A program made the position numbers and the translations under genes. Below, in pieces: positions 8,631 through 18,026 of a stretch of DNA of 64,000 bases. Positions within the stretch are counted from its first letter, which is position 1. Each line of letters begins with the position of its first letter. Under the pieces are notes generated by a model. That model had not been told where the DNA came from, did no database searches, and saw only the letters and a list, made by a program, of their open reading frames with translations. This stretch comes from Paenibacillus sp. YN15 (lineage in GTDB: Bacteria; Bacillota; Bacilli; Paenibacillales; NBRC-103111). Location of the stretch: the NCBI RefSeq assembly GCF_003285005.1, contig NZ_QMFA01000016.1:62255-126254 (forward strand), given 5' to 3'.

Positions 8631-9338
8631 ATGCAGAAGATGTTGATTGTGGAAGATGACCCGAAAATTGCGGAGCATTTGCAAACTTACATTCATAAAT
8701 ATGGTTTCCAAGCTGTCAAAGTAACCGATTTTCATGCCATCATGGACGCCTTCCATGAGCATTCCCCCGATTTGGTCCTGCTGGATATCAATCTTCCCAG
8801 TTATGACGGCTACTATTGGTGCAGGCAAATCCGCAAGGAATCGATTTGCCCGGTGATTTTTATTTCGGCAAGAGTGGGGGAAATGGATCAGGTCATGGCC
8901 TTGGAAAATGGCGGTGACGACTTTATTACGAAGCCCTTCTCTCCGGAAGTGGTGATGGCGAAAATCCGCAGCCAGCTTCGCCGCGCGTATGGAGAGTATG
9001 CGTCAAAAGCGGAGGAGAGAGTGCTGGAGCGGGAGGGGCTGAAGCTGTTTCCGGAAAGGCTGGAAATGTGTTGGGAAGCAAGAATGGTTTCGTTATCGAA
9101 GAATGAAGCGGATATTATCGAAAGCTTGATGGACCGGCATCCGCGGGTGGCCGGCCGGGAAGACCTTCTGGAGAAGCTGTGGGATGACCAGTCCTATGTG
9201 GATGAAAATACGTTGAATGTGAATATAGCCAGGGTCAGGAAGAAGTTTCAGCAGCTCGGAATCCCGGATGCAGTGGAAACCGTCCGCGGCGCAGGCTACC
9301 GGTTGAACGTCAGTTGGAAGAGCGAGGGAAAGCGATGA
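8631..9338 (+). CDS. OmpR-family response regulator, Bce type
   Basis: This 235-aa regulator has a receiver domain (about residues 1-120) with phosphoacceptor Asp near residue 51 (LVLLDINLPSYDG) and the conserved Lys near 100 (FITKPFSP). A winged helix follows (about 140-232) and ends VRGAGYRLN. The start at 8631 follows AGAGGTG; a longer frame upstream lacks a ribosome site. The gene overlaps the kinase gene by four bases (ATGA), so the two are translationally coupled. With the exporter genes downstream it forms a Bce-like module, which in Firmicutes senses and removes cell-wall-active peptides such as bacitracin or lantibiotics. The exact drug cannot be told from sequence. Confidence 0.88.
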   Translation: MQKMLIVEDDPKIAEHLQTYIHKYGFQAVKVTDFHAIMDAFHEHSPDLVLLDINLPSYDGYYWCRQIRKESICPVIFISARVGEMDQVMALENGGDDFITKPFSPEVVMAKIRSQLRRAYGEYASKAEERVLEREGLKLFPERLEMCWEARMVSLSKNEADIIESLMDRHPRVAGREDLLEKLWDDQSYVDENTLNVNIARVRKKFQQLGIPDAVETVRGAGYRLNVSWKSEGKR

Positions 9339-10336
9339 AGCTGTTTTTTAGGGAGCATTCCTTGCTGATTGCCATACAGGCGCTGCAGCTTTTCGTCGTC
9401 CTGTCCATTTATTGGCTCGCCGGCTTCCGCTTTATTCTTCCGGCGCTTTATGCGACGTTCCTTGGCTTTTTCTTTCTGGCCTGCTACCTCGCCTATCATT
9501 ATGTCAGCCGCCGCGGGTTTTACAAGCGTCTCAGCGAACCGCTGGATTCACTGGATGCTTCCTTGAAGGGAACGGAACACGGGCCCGCATCGGATGCGCT
9601 GGATAAGCTGCTGCGGGATCAATACCGGTATTATATGAATCAGCTCAAGACGCTGGAGCAGCAGCAGGAGCAGCATTTGCAGTTTATGGATCAATGGGTG
9701 CATCAGATGAAAACGCCGCTGTCCGTCATTGAACTGACCGCGCAAAATCTGGACGAACCCGATTCATCCAATATCCGGGAAGAGACGGACCGGATGAAAA
9801 CAGGCTTGAACACAATTCTGTATATGGCAAGGCTTCGGTCCATTGAACGGGATTTTCACATCAAGCCTGTCCTGTTGTCCAAGATCGTACATGAGGTGAA
9901 CAAGGAGAACCGGCGGTTTTATATCCGCAACAACGTATACCCGAGGCTTGAAGAGGAAAAGCCGGGCATTACGGTGGAAACGGATGAAAAATGGCTGTTT
10001 TTTATGCTATCCCAACTGATCCATAATGCAGTCAAGTATTCCTCCGGGAAAAGCAGCAGTATTGTCGTGACGGTCTGTGAAAAGGCTGGAGAAGCGGTAC
10101 TGCAAGTGAAGGACTGTGGCGCCGGCATTCCGGAAGCGGATAAAAGACGGGTGTTCGACCCTTTTTATACAGGTGAAAACGGGCGTGTCTTCCGGGAATC
10201 CACCGGAATGGGGCTTTACCTGACGAAGGAGGCGGCCGGCTATCTTGGCCACCGGATTGAGCTGGATTCGGAGGTGGGCAAAGGGACGGAAATCCGGCTT
10301 ATATTCTCCCGGACGCAAAACCTTACACCCGTGTAA
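9335..10336 (+). CDS. Intramembrane-sensing histidine kinase, Bce type
   Basis: This 333-aa kinase has two closely spaced membrane spans (about residues 8-50) and almost no outside loop, the hallmark of BceS-like kinases that sense through their ABC partner. The H-box is near residue 122 (WVHQMKTPLSVIEL). The N-box is QLIHNAVKYS and the ATP lid follows VKDCGAGIPEADKRRVFDPF. The start at 9335 overlaps the response-regulator stop. In Bce modules the kinase is thought to form a complex with the exporter, and its partner regulator activates the exporter promoter. That promoter would be expected in the next intergenic gap, which here is occupied by a mobile element. Confidence 0.9.
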   Translation: MKLFFREHSLLIAIQALQLFVVLSIYWLAGFRFILPALYATFLGFFFLACYLAYHYVSRRGFYKRLSEPLDSLDASLKGTEHGPASDALDKLLRDQYRYYMNQLKTLEQQQEQHLQFMDQWVHQMKTPLSVIELTAQNLDEPDSSNIREETDRMKTGLNTILYMARLRSIERDFHIKPVLLSKIVHEVNKENRRFYIRNNVYPRLEEEKPGITVETDEKWLFFMLSQLIHNAVKYSSGKSSSIVVTVCEKAGEAVLQVKDCGAGIPEADKRRVFDPFYTGENGRVFRESTGMGLYLTKEAAGYLGHRIELDSEVGKGTEIRLIFSRTQNLTPV

Positions 10337-10385
10337 GGGAATTGAAAGATGAATCGATAGTTAAAGACGCGGGGCAACGGTATGC

Positions 10386-10550
10386 TAGGGTGTGTCTGAA
10401 AACTCCGAGGGGAGCAGATTTCAGTGAATTTTCGTTCCAGGCAAGGCACTTTTGTGAAGGCGTACCGGGGGTACGTCAAGCAAAAGTAACGAAGCAAGGG
10501 GCGAAAAGGCGGTGAAAGATGCCCTCAAGCGAGTATTCAGACACACCCTA
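10386..10550. mobile_element. MITE-like element with terminal inverted repeats
   Basis: TAGGGTGTGTCTGAAAACTC at the left end (10386-10405) matches the reverse complement of the right end (10531-10550) with one mismatch. If the outer TA at each end is taken as the target duplication, the element is GGGTGTG...CACACCC flanked by TA, the pattern of mariner/IS630-type transposition. It has no coding capacity. Inside it is an imperfect hairpin centred on CGTACC-GGG-GGTACG (10461-10475), extended by CTTTTG/CAAAAG. The gap 10337-10591 holds nothing else recognisable apart from the ribosome site of the next gene. Confidence 0.8.
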
Positions 10551-10591
10551 ACAGCAGATCCAATGATCGTAACGGAGAGGAGATTCTGTGC

Positions 10592-11356
10592 ATGCTGAGT
10601 GTAAAGCAGGTGAGCAAAATATACGAGGGAAAAATCAGCTACCGCGCTTTAACGGATATCGATTTAACGATTGAAGCGGGAGAATTTGTCGGAATCATGG
10701 GTCCGTCCGGAAGCGGAAAAACGACCCTGCTTAATATCATCGCCACCATTGACGAGCCGACCACCGGAGAGGTGCTCATTAATGGAAGCAACCCCCACCG
10801 GCTGAAAAAAGATGGACTGGCCAAGTTTCGCCGCCGGGAGCTGGGCTTCGTGTTTCAGGATTTCAATCTGCTTCACACGCTGACGGTGGAAGAGAACATC
10901 GTGCTGCCGTTAACCTTGGATGGAAGCAAGGTACCGGAGATGAAGCAAAAAGCATACACCATCGCCGACAAGCTGGGAATTACGGAAATCATGAAAAAAC
11001 GGACGTATGAAATTTCCGGCGGACAAGCGCAAAGAACCGCTATTGCCAGGGCGATGATTCATTCTCCGAAGCTGCTGCTTGCCGATGAACCCACCGGAAA
11101 TCTGGATTCCAAATCCTCCAAGGATGTGATGGAAATGCTGGAATCCATCAATCGCAATGAGCGGACGACCATGATGCTTGTCACCCATGATCCGCTGGCG
11201 GCCAGCTATTGCAACCGGGTGGTGTTTATCCGCGACGGAAGGCTGTATTCGGAAATCCACAGAGGCGACAATCGTCAGGCCTTCTTCCAGAAGATCATCG
11301 ACACACTTTCGTTGCTGGGAGGGCACGCCAATGACCTTTCGTCAATTCGCGTTTAA
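10592..11356 (+). CDS. ABC transporter ATP-binding protein, Bce type
   Basis: This 254-aa ATPase has Walker A GPSGSGKTT at about residues 36-44, a Q-loop (FVFQDFNLL), the signature SGGQAQR near 142, Walker B LLLADEPTGNLD and the switch His in LVTHD. It is of the MacB/BceA class that powers exporters with large FtsX-like permeases. GGAGAGGAG lies about nine bases before the ATG. The gene overlaps the permease gene by 26 bases, so the two are co-translated. Only 41 bases separate its start from the MITE-like element, so its original promoter has been displaced or rewired. Confidence 0.92.
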   Translation: MLSVKQVSKIYEGKISYRALTDIDLTIEAGEFVGIMGPSGSGKTTLLNIIATIDEPTTGEVLINGSNPHRLKKDGLAKFRRRELGFVFQDFNLLHTLTVEENIVLPLTLDGSKVPEMKQKAYTIADKLGITEIMKKRTYEISGGQAQRTAIARAMIHSPKLLLADEPTGNLDSKSSKDVMEMLESINRNERTTMMLVTHDPLAASYCNRVVFIRDGRLYSEIHRGDNRQAFFQKIIDTLSLLGGHANDLSSIRV

Positions 11357-13193
11357 TAACGTCGCCCGCAACAAAAGATTGTATGCCGCCTATTTCTTAA
11401 GCAGCATGTTTACGGTTATGGTGTTTTTTACCTTCGCCATATTTCGATTTCACCCTGCGTTAAGCGGAGATGGGATGGATGGCAGTGTTGCCCAGGGCAT
11501 GAACATTGCCGCGGGGATTATTTATGTGTTCTCCTTCTTCTTTATCCTGTATTCGATGAGCTCCTTTTTGCAATCGCGAAAGAAGGAGTTCGGCCTATTG
11601 ATGATCCATGGGATGTCCATGAGGCAAATCCGCTCGATGGTGTTTCTGGAGAACATGATTATCGGCTTTTTCGCCACATTGGGCGGCATTGTGTTGGGGT
11701 TGGTATTTGCCAAGGCTATTTTGTTGCTGGCCGAGAACGCGCTGATCATCGAAAATAAGCTGAACTTCTATATACCGGCCCTGGCGGTCATGTTAACCTT
11801 CGGTTCCTTTATCGTCCTGTTTTTCTTTATTTCTTTGTTTGTTTCCTACGTGCTGCGAAGCAGAAAGCTGATTGAGCTGCTTAGGGGAGACAAGAAGTCC
11901 AAAGGGGAGCCAAAGGCGAATATAGCTTTAGCCGTTATTGCCGCCCTCTTGCTTGGCGCAGGCTACGCGATTGCATTGATTGTGCAGGGAACGCTTGTAA
12001 TAGCTGTTATGCTGCCGGTGGTGATAATGGTGATTATCGGCACGTATCTGCTTTTCACCCAATTAAGCGTTTTTGTGGTACGCCGTTTGAAGAATAGGGA
12101 GACCTTGTTTTGGCGTAAAACCAATATGATTCTGTTCTCCGATCTCTCTCACCGGATGAAGGATAATGCCCGGACGTTCTTCCTGGTAGCCGTCATTTCA
12201 ACGGTAGCGTTTAGCGCCATCGGGACCTTGTTCGGATTTCAAACCTTTCTGACCGCAGGCATCAAGGCAACCAACCCGAATACGTTCACTTATTATGGGG
12301 ATGAAAATGAAGCGCAGGATGTGGCCTTGATTAACGGGACGCTGCAGGAGGAGCAGATTAAGGCAAACCAAGCGCACGCTGTTCTTCGTTATTTTGAAGT
12401 AGGCAGCGACAAAGTGCTCATCGCCAAACAATCCGATTTTAACCGCTTTGCAGAGCTGATCGGGGAAAACACGGTCAATGTTAAGGATGGACAAGCGCTG
12501 GTTGTCGAGCTTGAGGTGATGTCTTTTGGGCAGAAAAAAGAACTGTCGAACAAAACGATTGTACTCCCGTCAGGCGCCGCCTTGCATCCGGAGGGAACGC
12601 TGCGTTCAAGGGCATTGCACGCATGGGATTCGTATTATGTCGTCTCGGACATAGACTACGAAAAACTTCCGGCCCCGGCGAGAGAAGAAAGCTTTTATGC
12701 CTGGCAAGCGACGGAAGGAAAGCAGCATGTATTGGCCACCGCGGCAAAGCTGTATGAAAAACTGCCGAAGCAAATCAGTTCCGGCGAGTATGAGGTCTAC
12801 CAAATTATGAAACAATACGGACCGATCTTGTTTGTCGGACTGTTTATCGGAATTGTCTTTTTCGTCTCCGCCGGAAGCTTTCTCTATTTCCGCTTGTATA
12901 TGGATGTGGACGGAGATAAACAGAAATTCATGACAATTGCCAGAATGGGCTTAAGTGAAAAGGAACTGGAGAAGGTGTTGAACCGGCAAACAGTCATCCT
13001 GTTTTTCGCTCCCATTATCGTCGCGCTCCTGCACGGGGCAGTGGCATTGACGGCCCTATCCCGCCTGTTCTTCTATGATCTGGCCAAGGAATCGGCGATT
13101 GTGCTGGGCGTTTTCCTGGCTATCCAAATCATTTACTTTTTCATTGTGCGATTCTTCTACACGAAGCAGATTAAGGCTGCGATTCATATGTAG
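11331..13193 (+). CDS. FtsX-like ABC permease, Bce type
   Basis: This 620-aa permease starts MTFRQFAFNNVARNKRLYAAYF, the typical BceB opening (given here only as the match to the family). About ten membrane spans are seen. A large extracellular domain of about 180 residues (roughly 305-485) sits between spans seven and eight, where BceB proteins contact the peptide and the kinase. The ATG at 11331 has GGGAGG upstream and lies inside the ATPase gene; an earlier in-frame start would be buried deep in that gene. With the ATPase it forms the exporter of the module. A stem-loop follows at 13207. Confidence 0.9.
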   Translation: MTFRQFAFNNVARNKRLYAAYFLSSMFTVMVFFTFAIFRFHPALSGDGMDGSVAQGMNIAAGIIYVFSFFFILYSMSSFLQSRKKEFGLLMIHGMSMRQIRSMVFLENMIIGFFATLGGIVLGLVFAKAILLLAENALIIENKLNFYIPALAVMLTFGSFIVLFFFISLFVSYVLRSRKLIELLRGDKKSKGEPKANIALAVIAALLLGAGYAIALIVQGTLVIAVMLPVVIMVIIGTYLLFTQLSVFVVRRLKNRETLFWRKTNMILFSDLSHRMKDNARTFFLVAVISTVAFSAIGTLFGFQTFLTAGIKATNPNTFTYYGDENEAQDVALINGTLQEEQIKANQAHAVLRYFEVGSDKVLIAKQSDFNRFAELIGENTVNVKDGQALVVELEVMSFGQKKELSNKTIVLPSGAALHPEGTLRSRALHAWDSYYVVSDIDYEKLPAPAREESFYAWQATEGKQHVLATAAKLYEKLPKQISSGEYEVYQIMKQYGPILFVGLFIGIVFFVSAGSFLYFRLYMDVDGDKQKFMTIARMGLSEKELEKVLNRQTVILFFAPIIVALLHGAVALTALSRLFFYDLAKESAIVLGVFLAIQIIYFFIVRFFYTKQIKAAIHM

Positions 13194-13206
13194 CCTTCAA
13201 TTGAAG

Positions 13207-13257
13207 GGGGACTTTTGCTTGCAGAAAGCAAAAGTCCCCTCCGCCGTTTTTGGCGGA
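13207..13257. terminator. Double hairpin terminator between convergent genes
   Basis: A 14-bp perfect stem (13207-13220 with 13226-13239) is followed directly by a second stem (TCCGCC/GGCGGA, 13240-13257) whose loop is TTTTT-rich. It separates the Bce permease from the converging cellulase gene and probably works in both directions. Confidence 0.65.
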
Positions 13258-13283
13258 AGGGACCGGGTCAAGCTGTAGGATAG

Positions 13284-13940
13284 TCAGGGAGCAAGGATCA
13301 GCTGCGGCTTATTGGCCCCGGCCTCCTTGGAGGCGAACCCGATGATGCCTTGGGAATTGGCCGCGCCTTCGTTCACCAGCAGGAAGGACACCTTCTTGTC
13401 CGCCATCTGACTGTTGATATAGCCGGTTACGTCGAAGCTGTACCATTTGTTCAACCCGTTGTTCATGGCAGCCTGCCTGATCAACGTGCTGCCGGCCGGA
13501 GCATTGCTCCAGGTCAATGCCGTTTCGCTCCAGCTTTCGTCGGCTGTGGCGTACAGCTTGACTGTTCTGGAGGTGCTGCTGCCGGCATTGGTCACATACA
13601 GCCACAATTTGGCCGATGATGCGCCGGAGCCGCCAAAGGCGCCGAAGTCGAACTTCAGGTAAGACTTCCTTTTATAGTCGACTGCGTCCGACTTAACCTC
13701 CAGAAGCGGGTCTGCGCCGTAATTTTGGCTGGCGTAGGTTCCGTCTCTTACGTAAGCGTCGTCCGTCGGCGTAAAGAGATAATCGGCAACGTATAATGGA
13801 GCGCTCGGCGTTGTAACCGCGTCGGAGGTCGTATCGGTTGTCTGATAATAATAGGTATGGCTTCCCTGCGGTAGCCGGACCGCAAGCGTATAGAGCTTGC
13901 CGTCCGTATAGGTTGCATCCGCCGGGACCGCTTCTGTCAT
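13284..13940 (-). pseudogene. Detached C-terminal part of the GH9 cellulase (CBM96/DNRLRE-like domain)
   Basis: This 218-residue frame carries no signal peptide and begins in the middle of an Ig-like domain. From about residue 55 it is a DNRLRE/CBM96-type beta-sandwich (TDDAYVRDGTYASQNYG, then YLKFDF and WSETALTWSNAP), a carbohydrate- or surface-binding module. It continues the sense of the cellulase frame exactly if one base is restored near 13957. Its ATG overlaps the upstream TGA (ATGA), but no ribosome site precedes it, so independent translation would be weak. It is best read as the broken end of the cellulase, or as an artefact of one missing base in the assembly. Confidence 0.75.
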
Positions 13941-16648
13941 GGGGTAAATAATGCCGTCAATACCACATTAACCGCAAACGGCTTCTGATTGTCCGCATCC
14001 GTATAAGTGGCGTGGAACGTAAATTCCGTGTCCGTTCCGCCCTCCGTCGGAGCTGCGGCAAGGGAGCTTAGTGTGGGAGCCGTGCCGCTTGCCTGGTTGG
14101 TCCCTTTGATTTCGTCCACCAGCATCTCGCCGTATTGGCCCCCGGTTTGGCTCAGCCACAGAACAATGTGGGCGCTGCTCTTATTCAGCGCCGGGTAGGC
14201 GTTCAGATCAAAATTGTAGTCCGTCCATGCTGCGGGAACATTGAGCCAGCCGGAGAGATAATATGTGCTTTGGCCGTCTTCAATGGAAATCCGGATTCGG
14301 CTGTTGGGATATCCGGGATTTTTCATCGGAATCGTCAGATAACGGTATCCCGACAGCTCGGCCGCATCCTTTTCCGGCTCGAATTTGGCCCAGGATTTGC
14401 TGGAGGACGGCGTCTGCGCGAATTTGCCCGCTGTTCTGCCGTCAACCGTGGTTTTGGCGTAGGTCCCTGTTCCGCCGTCCTGGTTCCACCAGTTTACCCA
14501 GTTGGAGCCTTGGCTGCCCCATGTGCCGCCTCCGCCAAAGTCATCATACAGCAGAGGATGGGTCGGGTCCGGCAAAGGCGGCGCCACAGTGAAGTGGGTG
14601 CTGCTGTTGGTTGTGCTGCCCGCCGGGTCGGTGCCTCTGATATCTACCCGGATATTGGACAAAGGCGTGAGCGTTGAGGTATTGATGGTTCCGGTATAAA
14701 CCCCTTGGGCCCGTCCGTCGGGGCTCATGGGCGTGAAATCCGCCAAGCCGGGTCCTTTGTATTCGATGCTGCTTAGCGGGCCGGCAGGCTGGGCGAAAAT
14801 TCCTACGCTGCCGGTGACGTAACTGCCGATGACAGGAGCCGTTATGGGCATATGAACGGGATACGCTCCGCCGGAGGTGTCCGTCCCGCCCAGATTGGTT
14901 AGCCCCATGACGGTATACAGCAGGCCGGCCTGAATGCTGATGCTGTATTCGTTGTACCGCCATTGCTGCGTGTCATCCTGCCACAGCGGCCGGTCCTGGT
15001 ACCAGGGACTGACGCTTTTTTTGTTCTTCGTGTCTTTAATGACCGGTCCGCTGACCATGGCTCCGGGAATGACCACTCCGGTATTCGCGTGGCTGTAAGC
15101 CTGCTCGTCCAGCCGCGTGTGCAGAAAGTCCACATGGTCCGTGCCAATGCCCGACACCCAGCTGATGTTCCAGGGATTGGCGCCGAATATCCAATACAAT
15201 CCCTTCTGCAAGCTGCGTAAAACGGCCGGATCTTGGAAAAGCTCATAATATCTGACCATATCTCCCAGATAGGACGCCAACGGTTCGTTCACGCCGAAAT
15301 CGCCGAACCGGTTGACCACCCCGTAAGGCGTGTCGTCGGCAAGGGACATAAACAGATCGGCCTGTTTCTTCAACAGATTGCGGATATGCGTCTGGGTCCC
15401 CGGATTCGCCGCCGGATAAAACTCCGCCAGCGAAAGAGGACGCAGATCCCAATAATTGGTTGTGTACAGATCGGAGAATGTCAACGCATTGATCCGGTTG
15501 GTCGCTGAGGTTCCGTAAGCTGCGTTGCCGGTCAGCAGATATAATTCCACCTCCGCCCACAAAAGCGTGTTGGGAATGCCGCCGTTTGTGGCGTAGGAAC
15601 CTCCGGGGCCGGTCTGATTGGCTACCGTATAATTGTAGAAGGTGATGGCAGCCGCTTGGCATGCGGCGGAGAAGGTCTGGAAATCAGCCGTCTGGGCAGG
15701 GGCTATGTGGCCGTTGGCCAGCGCGTTGTTGATGGCTCTGGCCGTAGCCGCCAACGCTCCGGCCGCTTTGCCCGAGCCTCCCACGCCAGGCGTGTTCAGC
15801 TTCCGGTCGTCGGCGGTGCCCGGAATATTGTCTGTGGACTTCTCCGGATGCACGAAACCGGCATTATTGCTCAGATTGTACAGCGCCCCGCCCAACTGGT
15901 CGGCGAACTTAATCAGATATTCGCTTCCAAACCGGGCTTCGTCGATCAGATCGGGCACGCCGTTGCCGTCGTTGTCGAAGCGGACGTCGGCGGACGACGC
16001 ATGGCGCAGATACGCCAGCGCAATTTCTCCGGCAACCCACTGGTTCCCGGCGTATTTGCCGTAGTCTCCCGCATCGTACCAGCTTCCCGACAAATCATAA
16101 TGCACCGTGCCGTCCTGGGACTTGGCGTCATCCAGATGGCTGGCCGGATGGAACACCTTGGCGGAAGGAGCCACGCTGCTGTAACCGGCGGGATACGCGT
16201 CCGACGTTGCCATGCCCGAGCGCTGAATCCGGTAAAAGGCGGTCATTTCATCCTTATAATCGCTCCATACATTAGACTGGATCGGGAAAAGATACGATGA
16301 AACGCCGTTGCTCTTCACCGTAAAACTCGCCCCCGTCTGCGCAACGGCGGAAAAATCGATGCTGTACACCCGGCTGTTCCAGGTGACGCCCTCATCCTGC
16401 ATGAAGCCGTTGGCTACCACCGTGGAGCCGTTTAGAATCTGATAGCTGGTGTCGGTCAGAGCATCGGTGGCGATCACATACGCAACCTTATAGTCGCTTG
16501 CCGAATACCCGGCCTGGCTCACGGCAATCTTGACGACAGTACCCGCAGCGCGGGAGACGGCCGGACGCACAAGGCATAAACCAAACAGCAGAACAAAGCA
16601 AAGACCTAGGCACACCGGACGTTTAAACCGTTTCATCATTGCAGCCAT
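13937..16648 (-). CDS. Secreted GH9 cellulase, truncated by frameshift
   Basis: This frame encodes 903 residues. In order it has a signal peptide (about 1-35), an N-terminal Ig-like domain of the CelD kind (about 36-125) and a GH9 catalytic barrel (about 130-595) with [10 protein letters not shown], the region of the catalytic Asp, and a late [10 protein letters not shown] carrying the likely acid Glu. Ig-like and sugar-binding sandwich domains follow to the end. The ATG at 16648 lies ten bases behind GGAGGAG; a GTG three codons upstream overlaps that site and was rejected. GH9 enzymes cut beta-1,4-glucans. The frame stops early at 13937 with [11 protein letters not shown]. One inserted base near 13957 would rejoin the C-terminal module. 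The enzyme core is intact, so the truncated form could still be active. Confidence 0.85.
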   Translation of the reverse strand: MAAMMKRFKRPVCLGLCFVLLFGLCLVRPAVSRAAGTVVKIAVSQAGYSASDYKVAYVIATDALTDTSYQILNGSTVVANGFMQDEGVTWNSRVYSIDFSAVAQTGASFTVKSNGVSSYLFPIQSNVWSDYKDEMTAFYRIQRSGMATSDAYPAGYSSVAPSAKVFHPASHLDDAKSQDGTVHYDLSGSWYDAGDYGKYAGNQWVAGEIALAYLRHASSADVRFDNDGNGVPDLIDEARFGSEYLIKFADQLGGALYNLSNNAGFVHPEKSTDNIPGTADDRKLNTPGVGGSGKAAGALAATARAINNALANGHIAPAQTADFQTFSAACQAAAITFYNYTVANQTGPGGSYATNGGIPNTLLWAEVELYLLTGNAAYGTSATNRINALTFSDLYTTNYWDLRPLSLAEFYPAANPGTQTHIRNLLKKQADLFMSLADDTPYGVVNRFGDFGVNEPLASYLGDMVRYYELFQDPAVLRSLQKGLYWIFGANPWNISWVSGIGTDHVDFLHTRLDEQAYSHANTGVVIPGAMVSGPVIKDTKNKKSVSPWYQDRPLWQDDTQQWRYNEYSISIQAGLLYTVMGLTNLGGTDTSGGAYPVHMPITAPVIGSYVTGSVGIFAQPAGPLSSIEYKGPGLADFTPMSPDGRAQGVYTGTINTSTLTPLSNIRVDIRGTDPAGSTTNSSTHFTVAPPLPDPTHPLLYDDFGGGGTWGSQGSNWVNWWNQDGGTGTYAKTTVDGRTAGKFAQTPSSSKSWAKFEPEKDAAELSGYRYLTIPMKNPGYPNSRIRISIEDGQSTYYLSGWLNVPAAWTDYNFDLNAYPALNKSSAHIVLWLSQTGGQYGEMLVDEIKGTNQASGTAPTLSSLAAAPTEGGTDTEFTFHATYTDADNQKPFAVNVVLTALFTP

Positions 16649-16730
16649 AATGGACACTCTCCTCCATATTAATGAATTGTTTTACCAACCAGGCTTGCCG
16701 CACCTCCTTCATGATGGCAGTTGTAAGCGC

Positions 16731-16760
16731 TGAAGCGGATATTATTGGCAACGCTTACAA
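16731..16760. promoter_or_regulatory. Inverted repeat with cre-like half sites upstream of the cellulase
   Basis: TTGTAAGCG (16731-16739) and CGCTTACAA (16752-16760) form a perfect dyad with 12 bases between. Read on the minus strand, 16759-16746 gives TGTAAGCGTTGCCA, one mismatch from the CcpA cre consensus TGWAANCGNTNWCA. The gap 16649-17046 separates the divergent cellulase and ABC system B genes. It also holds a small hairpin (ACTTTA/TAAAGT near 16932-16952). No clear -35/-10 pair could be assigned. Confidence 0.5.
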
Positions 16761-17046
16761 AAACGATGGTAGCTTATCCCAAACCTTGCGGCAATCAACA
16801 CTTTATGCATGAACAAACATAACTTTCCTTGCGCGCCTTTTACCCCGTTCGGACGATACGCTTTTTTTGCAGCGAATACACATTATTTATGTCCGACCGC
16901 CTCAAAATACCGCCGATACTGGGGGCAAGGCTCACTTTATTTCCGCATAAAGTGGAGATTGATGAAGCGCTCTTGGGTGAACTAAGATCAGGGTGAAAGC
17001 GGGGGCATACAACAAATACAAGGGGAGAGGAGGTAGGAAAGAGACG

Positions 17047-18000
17047 ATGAATGGAGAAATGGTATGGAAGACAGAAGCGCAAAAAAAACCCGCTGCGGGC
17101 AACAAGTGGCTCAGACTGCTGGTCAAGGAAAGGTATTTATGGTTAATGGCTTTGCCGGGCATTCTTTATTTTGTAATCTATAAATATGTGCCCATGCTGG
17201 GGGTCGTGATCGCCTTCCAAAAATATTCGCCGGGCAAGGGCTTTCTGAACAGCGAATGGGTAGGGCTGGATAACTTCCGGCGCATCTTCGAAACACCGGA
17301 AATCGGCCAATATTTTATGAATACCGTTATTATCAGCTTTTACCAAATTGTATTTGCCTTTACGGTGCCGATCTTCATTGCCATTATGCTCAACGAGCTA
17401 AGGTCCGTGGTATTCAAACGAGTGATTCAGACCTTGCTGTATCTCCCGCATTTCCTGTCCTGGGTTGTCGTTGCGGGCATATTCTACATGCTGTTCAACA
17501 GTGAAGGGTCCTTTAATCATTTCCTGACCGGCATGGGCTTTGATCCCATCAACATTCTTTCAAGCAAGGATAATTTCCGGGAAATGCTGGTGGCTCAGGT
17601 AATTTGGAAGGAATCCGGCTGGGGCACGATTATTTATCTGGCCGCATTGACGGGAATTGACAACGAGCTGTACGAGGCGGCCAAAATCGATGGAGCCGGC
17701 CGTCTGAGGCAGATTTGGCATGTGACGCTGCCCGGCATCCGGTCGACCATTGTCATCCTTTTTATTCTCCGTCTGGGCGGAGTATTGGATGTGGGCTTCG
17801 AGCAGGTGTATCTGATGCTCAATTCCGCAGTATCCGAGGTTGGCGAGGTTCTGGATACCTATGTCTACAGAGTAGGGGTCGTCAACGGGAATTTCAGCTT
17901 TACGACGGCTGTCGGTTTGTTCAAGGGTGTGGTCGGCATGATCCTGATTGTCTCGGCCAACAGACTGGCCCGGATATTCGGCGAAAGAGGCATTTACTAA
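17047..18000 (+). CDS. Carbohydrate ABC transporter permease (LplB type), system B
   Basis: This 317-aa CUT1 permease has about six spans. The opening ALPGILYFVIYKYVPMLGVV closely parallels the system A subunit, and the EAA loop is near residue 208 (YEAAKIDGAGRLRQIWHVT). The start at 17047 follows GGAGAGGAGGT; an upstream extension to 16993 is in frame but runs through this ribosome site. The gene order here is permease, binding protein, permease, unlike system A. It is divergent from the GH9 cellulase, so it may import cello- or related oligosaccharides, though this is inferred only from position. Confidence 0.92.
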   Translation: MNGEMVWKTEAQKKPAAGNKWLRLLVKERYLWLMALPGILYFVIYKYVPMLGVVIAFQKYSPGKGFLNSEWVGLDNFRRIFETPEIGQYFMNTVIISFYQIVFAFTVPIFIAIMLNELRSVVFKRVIQTLLYLPHFLSWVVVAGIFYMLFNSEGSFNHFLTGMGFDPINILSSKDNFREMLVAQVIWKESGWGTIIYLAALTGIDNELYEAAKIDGAGRLRQIWHVTLPGIRSTIVILFILRLGGVLDVGFEQVYLMLNSAVSEVGEVLDTYVYRVGVVNGNFSFTTAVGLFKGVVGMILIVSANRLARIFGERGIY

Positions 18001-18026
18001 AACCAATTTGGAAGGGTTGGGTATCT

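Noticed and set aside
13937-13960. Programmed frameshift in the GH9 gene
   Set aside because: No slippery heptamer or downstream pseudoknot was seen; a one-base loss is simpler.
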